Source of the DNA: Iodobacter fluviatilis
Lineage (GTDB): Bacteria > Pseudomonadota > Gammaproteobacteria > Burkholderiales > Chitinibacteraceae
Direction: 5' to 3'
Assembly: GCF_004194535.1 (NCBI RefSeq)
Contig: NZ_CP025781.1
Coordinates: 4,216,001 to 4,280,000, forward strand
Length of the DNA stretch: 64,000 bases
Under the pieces are notes generated by a model, which saw only the letters and a program-made list of their open reading frames with translations, was not told the DNA's origin and ran no database searches. This document shows positions 36,688 through 45,761 of the stretch, one piece after another (the stretch's first letter is position 1; each line of letters begins with the position of its first letter). Both the position numbers and the translations under genes were made by a program.

Positions 36688-38067
36688 TTAACTCCGCCGC
36701 CAAGTAGTGCCCTGCGCGTTGTCTTCTAGCACAATGCCCGCCGCAATCAACGCATCCCGAATGCGGTCTGATTCAGCAAAGTTTTTAGCAACACGGGCCG
36801 CCTTACGGGCGATGATCAGCGTTTCAATCGCCTCTGCGCTGTATTCGTCTTCGCCAATACCTGCTTGCAAATAAGCAACGGCATCACGCTGCAACAAGCC
36901 CAAGATTGCGCCTAGTGCTTTAAGCTGGCCCGCCAAGACTGCTGATTGCTGTTTATTTACCTCTGAAGCCAGTTCAAACAAGACGGCAACCGCTTCTACA
37001 GTATTAAAGTCATCATCCATCGCCACTTTAAAACGCTCAGCATAGCTGCTACTCCAGTCGATAGTCGTATCATCGGCTGGCACATTTTTTAGTGTGGTGT
37101 AAAAGCGATTTAATGCTCCTTTCGCATCATCTAGATGGGCATCGCTATAATTAAGCTGACTGCGGTAATGAGCACGCAAGATAAAGAAGCGCACTACTTC
37201 AGGATCATACTTTTCAAGCACTTCACGGATGGTGAAGAAATTACTGAGGCTTTTCGACATTTTCTCGTTATCCACCCGAATAAAGCCGTTATGCATCCAG
37301 TAGTTCACATAAGCATGGCCGTGCGCGCCTTCAGATTGGGCGATTTCGTTTTCGTGATGCGGAAATTGCAAATCTGCGCCGCCACCATGAATGTCAAAAT
37401 GGCTACCCAAGTGATGGCAACTCATGGCCGAGCATTCTATATGCCAACCCGGACGCCCTTCCCCCCAAGGCGAAGCCCATTTAGCATCTTGCGGCTCATC
37501 GGTTTTAGCGGCTTTCCACAACACAAAATCCAACGGATCTTGCTTGTTGACATCGACATCCACGCGCTCGCCAGCGCGTAAGTCATCGAGGGATTTGCCA
37601 GATAATTTGCCGTAGCCTGCAAACTTACGCACTGCGAAATACACGTCACCATTGGGTGCGGGATACGCTAAACCCTTGGCGATCAGGCTGGCGATCAACT
37701 CGTGCATGCCTTGCACATGCTCGGTAGCGCGTGGCTCGTGGTCTGGGCGAATCACGCCCAACGCATCAAAATCTTCATTCATTGCTGCAATAAATCGGCC
37801 AGTTAGCGCATTGATGGCTTCGCCGTTTTCTAGCGCACGTTTAATGATTTTGTCATCGATATCGGTGATATTACGCACATAATTGAGCGCATAGCCCGAA
37901 GCGCGCAACCAGCGTGCCACCATATCAAACACCACCACCATGCGGGCGTGCCCAAGATGACAGTAGTCATAGACGGTCATGCCGCAGACATACATATTCA
38001 CCTTGCCCTCTGTAATGGGCTGAAAGAGCTGTTTTTCGCGTGCCAGAGTGTTGTAGACGTTTAACAT
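36688..38067 (-). CDS. cysS: Cysteinyl-tRNA synthetase
   Basis: 459 residues from the ATG at 38067 ([13 protein letters not shown]), the start that matches the family; a longer frame from 38106 is less likely. The class I synthetase motifs are HLGHAR (HIGH) near residue 36 and KMSKS (KMSKSL). Zinc ligands are visible as CGMTVYD and ECSAMSCHH with HHENE. It charges tRNA-Cys. It is a single essential gene without partner. Confidence 0.97.
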   Translation of the reverse strand: MLNVYNTLAREKQLFQPITEGKVNMYVCGMTVYDYCHLGHARMVVVFDMVARWLRASGYALNYVRNITDIDDKIIKRALENGEAINALTGRFIAAMNEDFDALGVIRPDHEPRATEHVQGMHELIASLIAKGLAYPAPNGDVYFAVRKFAGYGKLSGKSLDDLRAGERVDVDVNKQDPLDFVLWKAAKTDEPQDAKWASPWGEGRPGWHIECSAMSCHHLGSHFDIHGGGADLQFPHHENEIAQSEGAHGHAYVNYWMHNGFIRVDNEKMSKSLSNFFTIREVLEKYDPEVVRFFILRAHYRSQLNYSDAHLDDAKGALNRFYTTLKNVPADDTTIDWSSSYAERFKVAMDDDFNTVEAVAVLFELASEVNKQQSAVLAGQLKALGAILGLLQRDAVAYLQAGIGEDEYSAEAIETLIIARKAARVAKNFAESDRIRDALIAAGIVLEDNAQGTTWRRS

Positions 38068-38572
38068 GGAAGCGGTTTCATTTGCGTAAAAGGGCGATTC
38101 TACCAAAGCTGCCCAGCCTGCGCTGCATAAGCCTTTGCTTTATGAATGTTCGGTGCACATATTCACTTAACATCAGTAGTGTTTAATGACAAAATCATAT
38201 GTAAATACTTAAAGCTACTGCAGTTACAATGTTATTTTTTGGCGCTTGTGCCAGCACTAAAACACCAGACAACCAACTTGCTGGGTACGAAGAAAAAAAT
38301 ACGTCACCGGCAGCAATATTCCACGCAAAGATCGTACCTCATCCGGCGCAGTAAAAACTTACGCTAAAGCACTACTGCAAGAATTACAAAACCGCTTTCA
38401 CATTTCCCCAAGCATGAATTAACTGACCAAGCTTAAGCCATATCCATTTTTAGCCCGCTAAAAAAGCGACGTAATCCATATTGCAGCATCTACTGGTGCT
38501 TTCCGCCCTTTTTGTAAACGGCACCTTCTCTTGGATCTCGCAGCGTCATGCTCAGAGAGCAAGCAAAGCGTG
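38068..38572. other. Intergenic region between cysS and clsB
   Basis: About 505 bp, with the cysS promoter at its left end (upstream of cysS) and the 3' end of clsB at the right. A 40-codon forward stretch (38300-38422) reads VTGSNIPRKDRTSSGAVKTY and could be a remnant of a TonB-receptor plug-like protein, but it is too short to be sure. No RNA gene or insertion sequence recognised. Confidence 0.4.
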
Positions 38573-39736
38573 CTACTCCAAATAGCGTCGCCCACCATAG
38601 CCGCTAATCCCCATCATCAAACGCACTACCGCATGGCAGAGCCAGGGAATTACGCGGTAAACCCAGCGATCACGCTCCACCGTGCTTTTTTTAATTTGCC
38701 GAGCGTCTTCAAGTAAGGCGCGGCGCAGATCGGCCCGCAGCTCCGCAGCGAAGGCCTTTTCGCGCACAAAGATATTTGCCTCGCGCGCGAGCAAGAGGCT
38801 AAATGGATCTAAATTACTAGAGCCTACCGTAGACCAAATGCTATCAATCGTCGCAACTTTGGCGTGCATAAAACCTTTTTCATACTCATAGATTTCTATC
38901 CCTGCATTTAAAAATTGCTGATAAAAACCTAGGCTGGCGTAATGCAATAAGCGATGCTCCACCCTGCCTTGCACCAATAGCACCACACTAACCCCACGCT
39001 TGGCCGCTTGAATTAAAGCGCGGCGAAAGCGATAGCCAGGCAAAAAATAAGCATTGGCAATAATGATCTCATGCCTTGCCCGCGTAATTGCCTGTAGGTA
39101 TTCACGCTCAATATCACCACGGTGGCGCAGATTATCCCGATACAAAAATTGCCCACGGGCACGCCCTAATATCATGGGGGATGGCTTGAGCCTGCTTTTC
39201 TTTGCCCAGTCGGGGTGTAATTGCACCCATGCGGTATGTCGCCATAAATGGTCTACCGATTCGTGCAATTGCAACACCAAAGGCCCAATCATACGCACAG
39301 CATAATCGTAGCGCGGCGCCCAGCCCGTTTGATTGGGTTCGACATCCGAAAGGATGTTAATCCCCCCAATAAAGGCGACTGTTGCATCAATTACGGCTAA
39401 TTTTCGATGCAATCGGCGTAAACGCTGCCTATCGAATGACAAGGCTTTGACCTCTGGTCTAAAGAACAAAAGCCGCACGCCGGACTGCGTTAATTGCTCT
39501 TGCCATGTTGCTACTAAATGGCCAGCGCCAAAGCCATCTAGCTGTAAATTAACCCTAACACCACGTTGTGCCGCGGCCATCAATGCTTGCATCACCGCAA
39601 TACCAACCTCATCGGCCTCAAATAAATAGCTTTCTAAAAACACCTCATGCTTGGCGATTGAGATAGCGTCAATGAGCGCAGGAAAATAATCGGCACCATT
39701 AAAAAGCAATTTGAAACGATTTCCCGCCACATACAT
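38573..39736 (-). CDS. clsB: Cardiolipin synthase, ClsB type
   Basis: 387 residues of the phospholipase D superfamily with two HKD motifs (HRKLAVIDATVAFIGG in the first half and HAKVATIDSIWSTVGSSNLDP in the second). The absence of an N-terminal membrane region and the partner gene point to ClsB. It condenses two phosphatidylglycerols or a PG with a PE to cardiolipin. It lies downstream of an endonuclease/exonuclease/phosphatase gene in the same orientation, the same association seen for ybhP-clsB in E. coli. Confidence 0.9.
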   Translation of the reverse strand: MYVAGNRFKLLFNGADYFPALIDAISIAKHEVFLESYLFEADEVGIAVMQALMAAAQRGVRVNLQLDGFGAGHLVATWQEQLTQSGVRLLFFRPEVKALSFDRQRLRRLHRKLAVIDATVAFIGGINILSDVEPNQTGWAPRYDYAVRMIGPLVLQLHESVDHLWRHTAWVQLHPDWAKKSRLKPSPMILGRARGQFLYRDNLRHRGDIEREYLQAITRARHEIIIANAYFLPGYRFRRALIQAAKRGVSVVLLVQGRVEHRLLHYASLGFYQQFLNAGIEIYEYEKGFMHAKVATIDSIWSTVGSSNLDPFSLLLAREANIFVREKAFAAELRADLRRALLEDARQIKKSTVERDRWVYRVIPWLCHAVVRLMMGISGYGGRRYLE

Positions 39737-39802
39737 AAGTCAGCCTCATGTTTTTTTAAAAATATCCACCTAATCGCCCCAAGCTTGCTTGCTGGGTAGG
39801 CA

Positions 39803-40651
39803 TTAATTGTGACTAGGAACTAAAATTCCCTCTTCGGTTCTGTGTAATACCGTATATAAGGGCACATGGTCCGATAAATTAGACCACGGTATTCCACCCA
39901 ATACATTGGCCGCTTGCACGGTAAAGCCACGTAAGTAGATTCTATCTAGCGACAACATTGGTAATTGCGCCGGAAAACTCTTAGCCGATACGCCGTGAAG
40001 GGCATTAAAAGCCTCGATTAAGCCCAACTCTCGGGCAAATTGCATCGTGGCTTCGCCACGCCAGTCGTTAAAATCCCCCGCCAAAACCAAAGGTGCATCG
40101 TGTGGCACATCATTCAATACCCGCTCAATCAGTATTTTCACCTGCTTACGCCTATCCATTGCGCGTAAGTTGAGATGCACGCACAGCGCATGCAAGGGCT
40201 GAGACCAGCCTGGTACGGCTAATTCACAGTGCAAAACACCACGCTGCTCAAATCGATGCAGGGTTAAATCATGATTGTGCCAACGCACGATAGGAAAACG
40301 CGAAAGCAAAGCATTGCCATGATGGCCCAGCTTATAGCGTGCGTTTAAGCCATAAGCGGTATGAAGATCTCCTGCCAAAAACTCGTGCTGCGGGATGCTA
40401 GGCCAAGTGGCAAAGCGCTTGTCGCGCTGGCTATGCGCACCTTGCACTTCTTGCAAAAAAATTAAATCTGGCGCAAGCGACTGCAAGGCTTCGCGTACAT
40501 CATGCACCACCAATCGCTGGTTAAAGAGCGACAACCCCTTGTGAATATTGTAAGTTGCAACCTTTAGAGAAAATTCATTATTAATCAATATTTTACCGTC
40601 AAGGATGGAGGCCAAAAACACATTAAAAACATTCGATATCGGGGCAATCAA
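39803..40651 (-). CDS. Endonuclease/exonuclease/phosphatase-family protein (YbhP-like)
   Basis: 282 residues of the EEP fold. Active-site motifs visible are ATYNIHKG (metal), FLQEVQG, LCVHLNLRAMDRRKQV, GDFNDWRG and SLDRIYLRG with the terminal SDHVPLY. It is 66 bp upstream of clsB and read with it. E. coli has the same pair (ybhP-clsB). A phospholipid-related phosphodiesterase role is inferred only from the neighbourhood. The true start may be somewhat downstream of 40651, since the first 29 residues lack conservation. Confidence 0.85.
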   Translation of the reverse strand: MIAPISNVFNVFLASILDGKILINNEFSLKVATYNIHKGLSLFNQRLVVHDVREALQSLAPDLIFLQEVQGAHSQRDKRFATWPSIPQHEFLAGDLHTAYGLNARYKLGHHGNALLSRFPIVRWHNHDLTLHRFEQRGVLHCELAVPGWSQPLHALCVHLNLRAMDRRKQVKILIERVLNDVPHDAPLVLAGDFNDWRGEATMQFARELGLIEAFNALHGVSAKSFPAQLPMLSLDRIYLRGFTVQAANVLGGIPWSNLSDHVPLYTVLHRTEEGILVPSHN

Positions 40652-41129
40652 TCAAAGCCTTATGTCCGCATTTCGGATGATTTCCACTCTTTTTTATTAG
40701 ATCCTCAGTGATTCTACGGGCTTACGGCCCAATGTGTCGGACTGTATTCACGTTTTGTGGCGCAAGTCTTTACCCTAAACGCACAGTCATTGGTGCATTT
40801 CCGCCCCCTCCTGTGGCAATTAAAGTCACGCCCCCGCTGGTTTGAAACGCCGCACTTTAGTTTCCACTCTATTCTGTGCACCCAGCAAACCTCAACAGAG
40901 CCACGATATTACAAAATACCAATATTATAATTTCACTTACAGAAAGAATGTAGTTAAACTCATGTTTTATAATTTAATCATTAAGGGGGTAAAAGAAGTA
41001 AACATTTCATTTTGGAATTCGCCGCTTAATGCAAACGACTCAAATAAAAACGCAGGGGTACACCTATTTGCTGCGAATGCATCAGCGTGACGATAATTTA
41101 TTTTAATTTATAATTAAATAGAGAAAAAA
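40652..41129. other. AT-rich intergenic region at the start of an accessory segment
   Basis: About 480 bp whose right half is clearly more AT-rich than the flanks. A short forward frame ending at 41090 (last 42 codons MFYNLIIKGVKEVNISFWNS...) could be a small protein but has no clear ribosome site; not called. The promoter of the orphan gene at 41130 must lie here. Confidence 0.4.
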
Positions 41130-41711
41130 ATGGAAAAATACGTAGACAGCGTGCATGCATTGGCACGATCAAACAGTGTTCCAGGTAAAACAGATCTAAA
41201 CTCCCAATCGACAGACGATATGGAAATTCCTGAAGATGGAGAAATCCCTCAGGAAATGTTGGATCTTGTTGAAGCCGGCTATCTTATTATTGACCAAGAT
41301 AGAAATGTTTCGATTACACAACAATACAGAGACCACGTACTAACCAGTCCTCCTACTGATTCTTTAGGGGAGGAAAAAACGGTTACTTTTGTTGGCGAAA
41401 ACACGATCGTTTTTACAGAAAACGCTGCTTCACAAGCGGCTGGTAACGTCACTAAAGTGACTTGGCATTGGTGGGGATACCAACTCTACCTTAGCTCAAG
41501 TTATGTTTACTATTTAAATACCTTCATAAACAACGGCAACATTGGGATGGCCAGTGATTTTATCGGCAATTTTCTGCCTACTTTTTTATCTTACCCGGTA
41601 GCTTTATACATTTATTATCATCAAGCTGTTTTTTATGCGGCAAATAAGAATCAAAAAGGGATTATCCTTAAATATATATGGGGCGTCCCAGCAGGGTTTA
41701 GATCGCAATAA
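41130..41711 (+). CDS. Orphan protein, acidic N-terminus and aromatic-rich hydrophobic C-terminus
   Basis: 193 residues of unknown function. Residues 1-75 are acidic and soluble, with an IPEDGEIPQEMLDLVEAGYLI segment and no signal peptide. From about residue 108 the protein becomes very aromatic (VTKVTWHWWGYQLYLSS, then SYVYYLN), followed by a hydrophobic stretch (FIGNFLPTFLSYPVALYIYYHQAVFYAA) and the ending KGIILKYIWGVPAGFRSQ. The WHWWG-x-x-x-YLS start and a G-V-P-x-x-x-x-SQ end recall uncharacterised small secreted proteins of Gram-positives; I state this only from memory. It looks like a leader plus core peptide or a membrane-active protein. Base composition is AT-rich, and no modifying enzyme or exporter is beside it. 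Confidence 0.6.
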   Translation: MEKYVDSVHALARSNSVPGKTDLNSQSTDDMEIPEDGEIPQEMLDLVEAGYLIIDQDRNVSITQQYRDHVLTSPPTDSLGEEKTVTFVGENTIVFTENAASQAAGNVTKVTWHWWGYQLYLSSSYVYYLNTFINNGNIGMASDFIGNFLPTFLSYPVALYIYYHQAVFYAANKNQKGIILKYIWGVPAGFRSQ

Positions 41712-42183
41712 CGAGTCGAAGTGGGGGGTATTCCCTTTACTTTTAAGCGCGCTTAAAAGTGCGCTCTCATTCTCTGTTTTTCTGCGCATCATCGTTAAAA
41801 CCTCCATTGCGCCAAGCTTAGCGCGGCGCTTGTAGGTATAGGCAAAACTCATGCCCTGCTTGTGGAGCGAGTCAGGCACGGTTGAACCGGCCTCGGCTAG
41901 GGTTTTGCGTGATAAGTTGCCCACGACTTTCGCATGGCAGTTTCTCTAATTTAATATGACGATTAAAACTCTCTTAATGATGAGTTAATTTTGCAGGGCG
42001 ATTGCCAGAATGACTGTCTTTGTTAAACTCAAGCAAGCAATACGCCTTTGGCATAACTATTTTTCACCCTTCAAAAAATTAATTATCAACTGTAAAACAA
42101 TCACATTCACCCGTAGAAAAAACATTGAAAATAATAGCTAGCAATTAAGTCTAATTGGAGCTAGCTAGTAAGGAGAAAATGAA
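41712..42183. other. Intergenic region before gldA, with possible gene remnant
   Basis: 472 bp. A reverse frame from 41924 (GTG) carries a protein-like stretch (NLSRKTLAEAGSTVPDSLHK, then MSFAYTYKRRAKLGAMEVL) that runs into the orphan gene's 3' end; it looks like a fragment of some gene but I cannot name it and do not call it. The gldA ribosome site AAGGAG lies at the right end. Confidence 0.4.
41739..41760. repeat. Perfect 22-bp palindrome
   Basis: Two ACTTTTAAGCG half-sites face each other without a spacer, about 28 bp after the orphan gene. It could be a binding site or part of a mobile-element end; no T run for a terminator. Confidence 0.7.
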
Positions 42184-43281
42184 ATGGAAAAGATTAACTC
42201 AACCCCCAGTAAATATATACAAGGCCAAGGAGTGTTATCTTCTTTAGCCAAGCATAGCCTGCAATTAGGCGATTCGGCACTCATTATCAGCGGAGGTAAA
42301 GTCAAGCATATTGTTAGCCCGATTATTGCTAAAAGTTTTGGCGATGCACATGCTGTTTTTTATATGGAAACGTGTGAAGGCGAATGCTCCCGCAAAGAAA
42401 TTGATCGCTTGGTGACCATTTGTAAGGCTCAAGATATTAAGGTGGTAATCGGTGTGGGGGGCGGTAAAACACTGGATACCGCCAAAGCGGTTGCGCATTT
42501 ATTTAATGTGCCGGTGGTGATTGTTCCCACGACTGCTTCCACTGATGCTCCTAGCAGTGCTTTATCGGTGATTTACACTGAAACGGGGCAGTTTGAATCT
42601 TATTTAAGATTACTTAAAAAACCAGATGTTGTGCTCGTAGACAGCCAAATCGTTGCTCAAGCCCCTGTGCGCTTATTGGTGTCTGGGATGGGTAATGCAT
42701 TAGCTACATATTTTGAAGCTCGCGCCAATTTACGCTCGGGCATGACTGGCGATATGCCTACAAAAGCCGCAATGCTTGTGGCCGATCTTTGTTATCAAAC
42801 ATTATTAAAAAATGGCCTAAAAGCCAAATTAGCGGTTGAGAGTAAAACGCTAACCCCAGAGGTAGAAAACATCATTGAAGCCAATATGAGTGGCGTTGGC
42901 TTTGAAAGCGATGAATTGGCAGCTGCCCATGCTGTACATAATAGGCTACCGTTACTTAACGAATCCCACCATTTGTTTCATGGTGAAAAAGTAGCCTTTG
43001 GTGCACTGATGCAATTGGCGCTAGAAAATGCACCACTTGAAGAAATCTATCAAGTATTAGGCTTCTGCCGTAGTGTTGGTCTACCTACTTGCCTTGCTGA
43101 CATTGGGGCTGCTGACATTAGCAAAGAAGCGCTAATGAGTATCGCAAAAGCGGCATGCGCAGAAGGTGAAACTATTCAAAATAGGCCGTTCAAAATAGAC
43201 CCTATGGCGGTGTATAGCGCTATTTTGGAGGTCAATCAACTAGGCATACGCCAGCAACACGCCCAATCAATCCATGCATAA
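42184..43281 (+). CDS. gldA: Glycerol dehydrogenase homologue with altered metal site
   Basis: 365 residues, close to GldA throughout (SKYIQGQGVLSSL, VIGVGGGKTLDTAKA, IVPTTASTDAPSSALSVIY, AEGETIQNRPF). Glycerol dehydrogenase oxidises glycerol to dihydroxyacetone with NAD and a zinc held by an Asp and two His. The His segments are present (AAAHAVHN, HLFHGEKVAFG), but the metal-binding Asp of GMGDALATYFEA is Asn171 here (codon AAT, 42694-42696). The neighbouring ANTYLSGVGFESGG block is shortened to ANMSGVGFESDE. The enzyme may be inactive, metal-altered or specialised. A clear ribosome site and terminator flank it; it lies in the accessory AT-rich segment. Confidence 0.9.
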   Translation: MEKINSTPSKYIQGQGVLSSLAKHSLQLGDSALIISGGKVKHIVSPIIAKSFGDAHAVFYMETCEGECSRKEIDRLVTICKAQDIKVVIGVGGGKTLDTAKAVAHLFNVPVVIVPTTASTDAPSSALSVIYTETGQFESYLRLLKKPDVVLVDSQIVAQAPVRLLVSGMGNALATYFEARANLRSGMTGDMPTKAAMLVADLCYQTLLKNGLKAKLAVESKTLTPEVENIIEANMSGVGFESDELAAAHAVHNRLPLLNESHHLFHGEKVAFGALMQLALENAPLEEIYQVLGFCRSVGLPTCLADIGAADISKEALMSIAKAACAEGETIQNRPFKIDPMAVYSAILEVNQLGIRQQHAQSIHA

Positions 43282-43313
43282 AAGAAAAGGTGATGAAAAT
43301 CACCTTTTCTTTT
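43280..43313 (+). terminator. Terminator after gldA
   Basis: A 14-bp perfect stem (AAAAGAAAAGGTGA and complement) with a six-base loop TGAAAA, starting at the gldA stop codon. It ends in a T-rich arm. Confidence 0.92.
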
Positions 43314-43358
43314 ACTAACAATTTAGAAAGTAGTGTCATTGTTTGATATAACTATCAA

Positions 43359-44076
43359 ATGAAATGTAAACAAAACTCAGATGGACGCAGTATTGATCAC
43401 GCCACTTTACAAGTGATGCGCCAGCGTGCGGTAAAAGCCGTTAAAGAAGGACAATCCCCAGAAGTGGTTGCATTAGCCTTTGGTATTAATACGCGCTCAC
43501 TCTATCGATGGCTCGCTGATTTTGCCAGTGGTGGTCAAAATGCATTATTAGCCAAACCTATTTCAGGCCGTCCGCCTAAAGTAACAGCAGAAGAAATGCA
43601 ATGGTTTGCACACGCCGTAAAAGATAATACACCATAGCAATATCGATTTAATTTTTGCCTATGGCCTTTAGCGCTGATTGGTGAATTGATTCAGTATTAA
43701 TTAAATAAATCGCTATCAAAAGCCTCGATCAGCCGCGTTATGAAAAGGCAGCCGTTTTTCACTCAATATGCTCTCTGCGGTAGGTGTTCGTGGCGAATTT
43801 AGTTTTATGGTGCATGAAGGGTCAGTTAATTCGGAAGTCTTTCTGAATTTTCTAAAACGACTCATGCAGGACGCCACCACGCCCGTTATTTTAATTGTGG
43901 ATGGTCATTCCATTCACAAGACAAACATAGTGAAAGACTACCTTAATGAATTGGCAGGTAAATTGAAGATCTATTATTTACCACCCTATTCGCCACAACT
44001 AAATCCAGACGAGCAAATTTGGGCGCATGTGAAGCGTGAAGTTGCAAAGAAGCTCGTGCAAAGCAAGGTGAAATGA
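43359..44076 (+). mobile_element. IS630-family transposase remnant
   Basis: The N-terminal helix-turn-helix part (43359-43637: RQRAVKAVKEGQSPEVVALAFGINTRSLYRWL) ends at a stop, then about 130 bp of disrupted sequence follow. The C-terminal DDE part resumes at 43768 (MLSAVGVRGEFSFMVHEG, PVILIVDGHSIHKTN, YLPPYSPQLNPDEQIWAHVKRE). The middle of the catalytic domain with the first Asp is missing, so it cannot transpose. Precise element ends were not found. The spacer 44077-44322 after it contains no gene. Confidence 0.85.
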
Positions 44077-44322
44077 GAGATGCGAATCTTAGCGATAAAA
44101 TATATTTCATTGCGTTTCTTGAGGATGGTATTTAGCTTTTGAGCATTGCTCTGCTTTGTTCTCAGTGTAAGTGTACGTTTTTCGGATGAAAATCCACTTA
44201 AAATCAGCATACGAATAGCGCAGAATGGATGGTTTTTTGCACTGCAGCAACATAGGTGTTTCCCGCTGCCGTAGGTGGGTGCAAAAAGTCCGATAATGTC
44301 ATACCCACTCAGGAGACCTCTC

Positions 44323-45462
44323 ATGCTTACGCCCCCGATGATTATGCCTTTCTTCCCGCCACATCGTATTTTAATGGGCCCTGGGCCATCAGATATTTAC
44401 CCTTCCGTGCTGGCCGCGCTGTCTAAGCCAACTGTGGGGCACTTAGATCCGCTGTTTGTAGGCATGATGGATGAGATTAAAACGCTGCTTCAATACGCAT
44501 TTCAGACTAAAAATCCGGTTACGATGGCGGTGTCTGCCCCCGGTTCGGCGGGAATGGAAGCGTGTTTTGTTAATTTAGTTGAACCTGGCGAAACGGTGAT
44601 TGTTTGCCGTAACGGGGTGTTTGGCGAACGCATGCGTCAAAACGTGGAGCGCTTGGGGGCAATTGCCGTACTGGTGGACAATGCTTGGGGTGAGCCCGTC
44701 AACCCAAATCAAGTAGAAGATGCACTTAAAGCGCACCCAGAAGCCAAGTTTTTAGCTTTTGTGCATGCAGAGACCTCTACTGGCGCGCTATCTGATGCAA
44801 AAACTTTATCTGCGCTGGCAAAGCAATACGATTGCCTGACAATTGTAGACGCGGTGACGTCACTTGGTGGCGTAGAGCTACGCGTGGACGATTGGGGCAT
44901 TGATGCTGTTTATTCAGGCAGTCAAAAATGTCTATCTTGCGTGCCGGGTTTATCTCCGCTTTCTTTCTCTGACGCGGCCGTCGCTAAATTAAAAGCGCGT
45001 AAAACACCGGTGCAAAGTTGGTTTCTGGATCAGAGCTTGGTCATGGGCTATTGGGGCAATGCTACAGGTGGCGCTAAGCGTAGCTATCACCATACAGCGC
45101 CAGTAAATACGCTGTATGCCTTGCATGAATCTTTGCGACTCCTTGCCAATGAAGGCTTAGAAAACGCGTGGCAGCGCCATGCAAATATGCATCAATTGCT
45201 ACGCCATGGTCTGGAATCTTTGGGCTTGGAGTTTGTAGTCGATAAAGCCTACCGCCTGCCTCAGCTTAATACCGTACATATTCCTGCTGGCGTAGACGAT
45301 GCAGCGGTGCGTAAGGTGTTGCTAGAAGATTACAACTTAGAAATCGGCGCAGGCTTAGGTGTGCTGGCAGGTAAAGCATGGCGAGTCGGCCTGATGGGCT
45401 ACGGTGCAAGGCGCGAAAATATTGCGTTGTGCGTCCATGCTTTGGCGGCAGCGCTGCGTTAA
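44323..45462 (+). CDS. Alanine-glyoxylate/serine-pyruvate aminotransferase family
   Basis: 379 residues from the ATG at 44323, which has an AGGAG site nine bases before it; an upstream ATG at 44275 is unsupported. Class V PLP fold: [26 protein letters not shown], the [15 protein letters not shown] phosphate loop, [33 protein letters not shown] with the PLP lysine in SGSQKC. It is the AGT/SPT subgroup, which moves amino groups between serine or alanine and glyoxylate or pyruvate. It is not in an operon. Position directly upstream of the betaine locus may be chance, though glycine betaine breakdown yields glycine. Confidence 0.9.
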   Translation: MLTPPMIMPFFPPHRILMGPGPSDIYPSVLAALSKPTVGHLDPLFVGMMDEIKTLLQYAFQTKNPVTMAVSAPGSAGMEACFVNLVEPGETVIVCRNGVFGERMRQNVERLGAIAVLVDNAWGEPVNPNQVEDALKAHPEAKFLAFVHAETSTGALSDAKTLSALAKQYDCLTIVDAVTSLGGVELRVDDWGIDAVYSGSQKCLSCVPGLSPLSFSDAAVAKLKARKTPVQSWFLDQSLVMGYWGNATGGAKRSYHHTAPVNTLYALHESLRLLANEGLENAWQRHANMHQLLRHGLESLGLEFVVDKAYRLPQLNTVHIPAGVDDAAVRKVLLEDYNLEIGAGLGVLAGKAWRVGLMGYGARRENIALCVHALAAALR

Positions 45463-45616
45463 GTATTTGTTTGAAGCGCGGTGCAAAAAGTCGGGCCTGT
45501 TGTGCGCGATAAATGGCTTGGCTGCATTTTTCATTATTTGAAAAAAAATTTCATGTATATCAGCAAAGGGGCGGTTTAGTCCCTTTGCTTTTTTTGCTTA
45601 GGATTATGGATAATTA

Positions 45617-45699
45617 GGGTCTGTTGACATTTTATTCGCCATTGCGCTGAGCCCCAAAACTGGGCCAAACGCAGCCGTGAATGAAACGTTAACAGACCC
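45617..45699. mobile_element. 83-bp MITE flanked by TA
   Basis: Ends GGGTCTGTTGACATTTT and AAACGTTAACAGACCC are inverted copies (two or three mismatches) and are flanked on both sides by TA, the target duplication of IS630/Tc1-type elements. A further degenerate end (TGTCAAACAGAGCC followed by TA, 45721-45736) lies just outside and may mark an older insertion. The unit has no open frame. It sits between the aminotransferase and the betT 3' end. Confidence 0.75.
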
Positions 45700-45761
45700 T
45701 AGGTGATTTGTTTGGGAAAATGTCAAACAGAGCCTAGGGATGTGGTCACACGAATCGATTT

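Noticed and set aside
38300-38422. TonB-plug-like fragment VTGSNIPRKDRTSSG
   Set aside because: Forty codons only, no start or continuation; may be chance.
40842-41090. Forward 82-codon frame before the orphan gene
   Set aside because: No ribosome site, AT-rich low-complexity translation, overlaps likely promoter region.
41712-41924. Reverse frame NLSRKTLAEAGS... after the orphan gene
   Set aside because: Protein-like but short, running into the orphan gene, and not assignable to a family; treated as possible remnant only.
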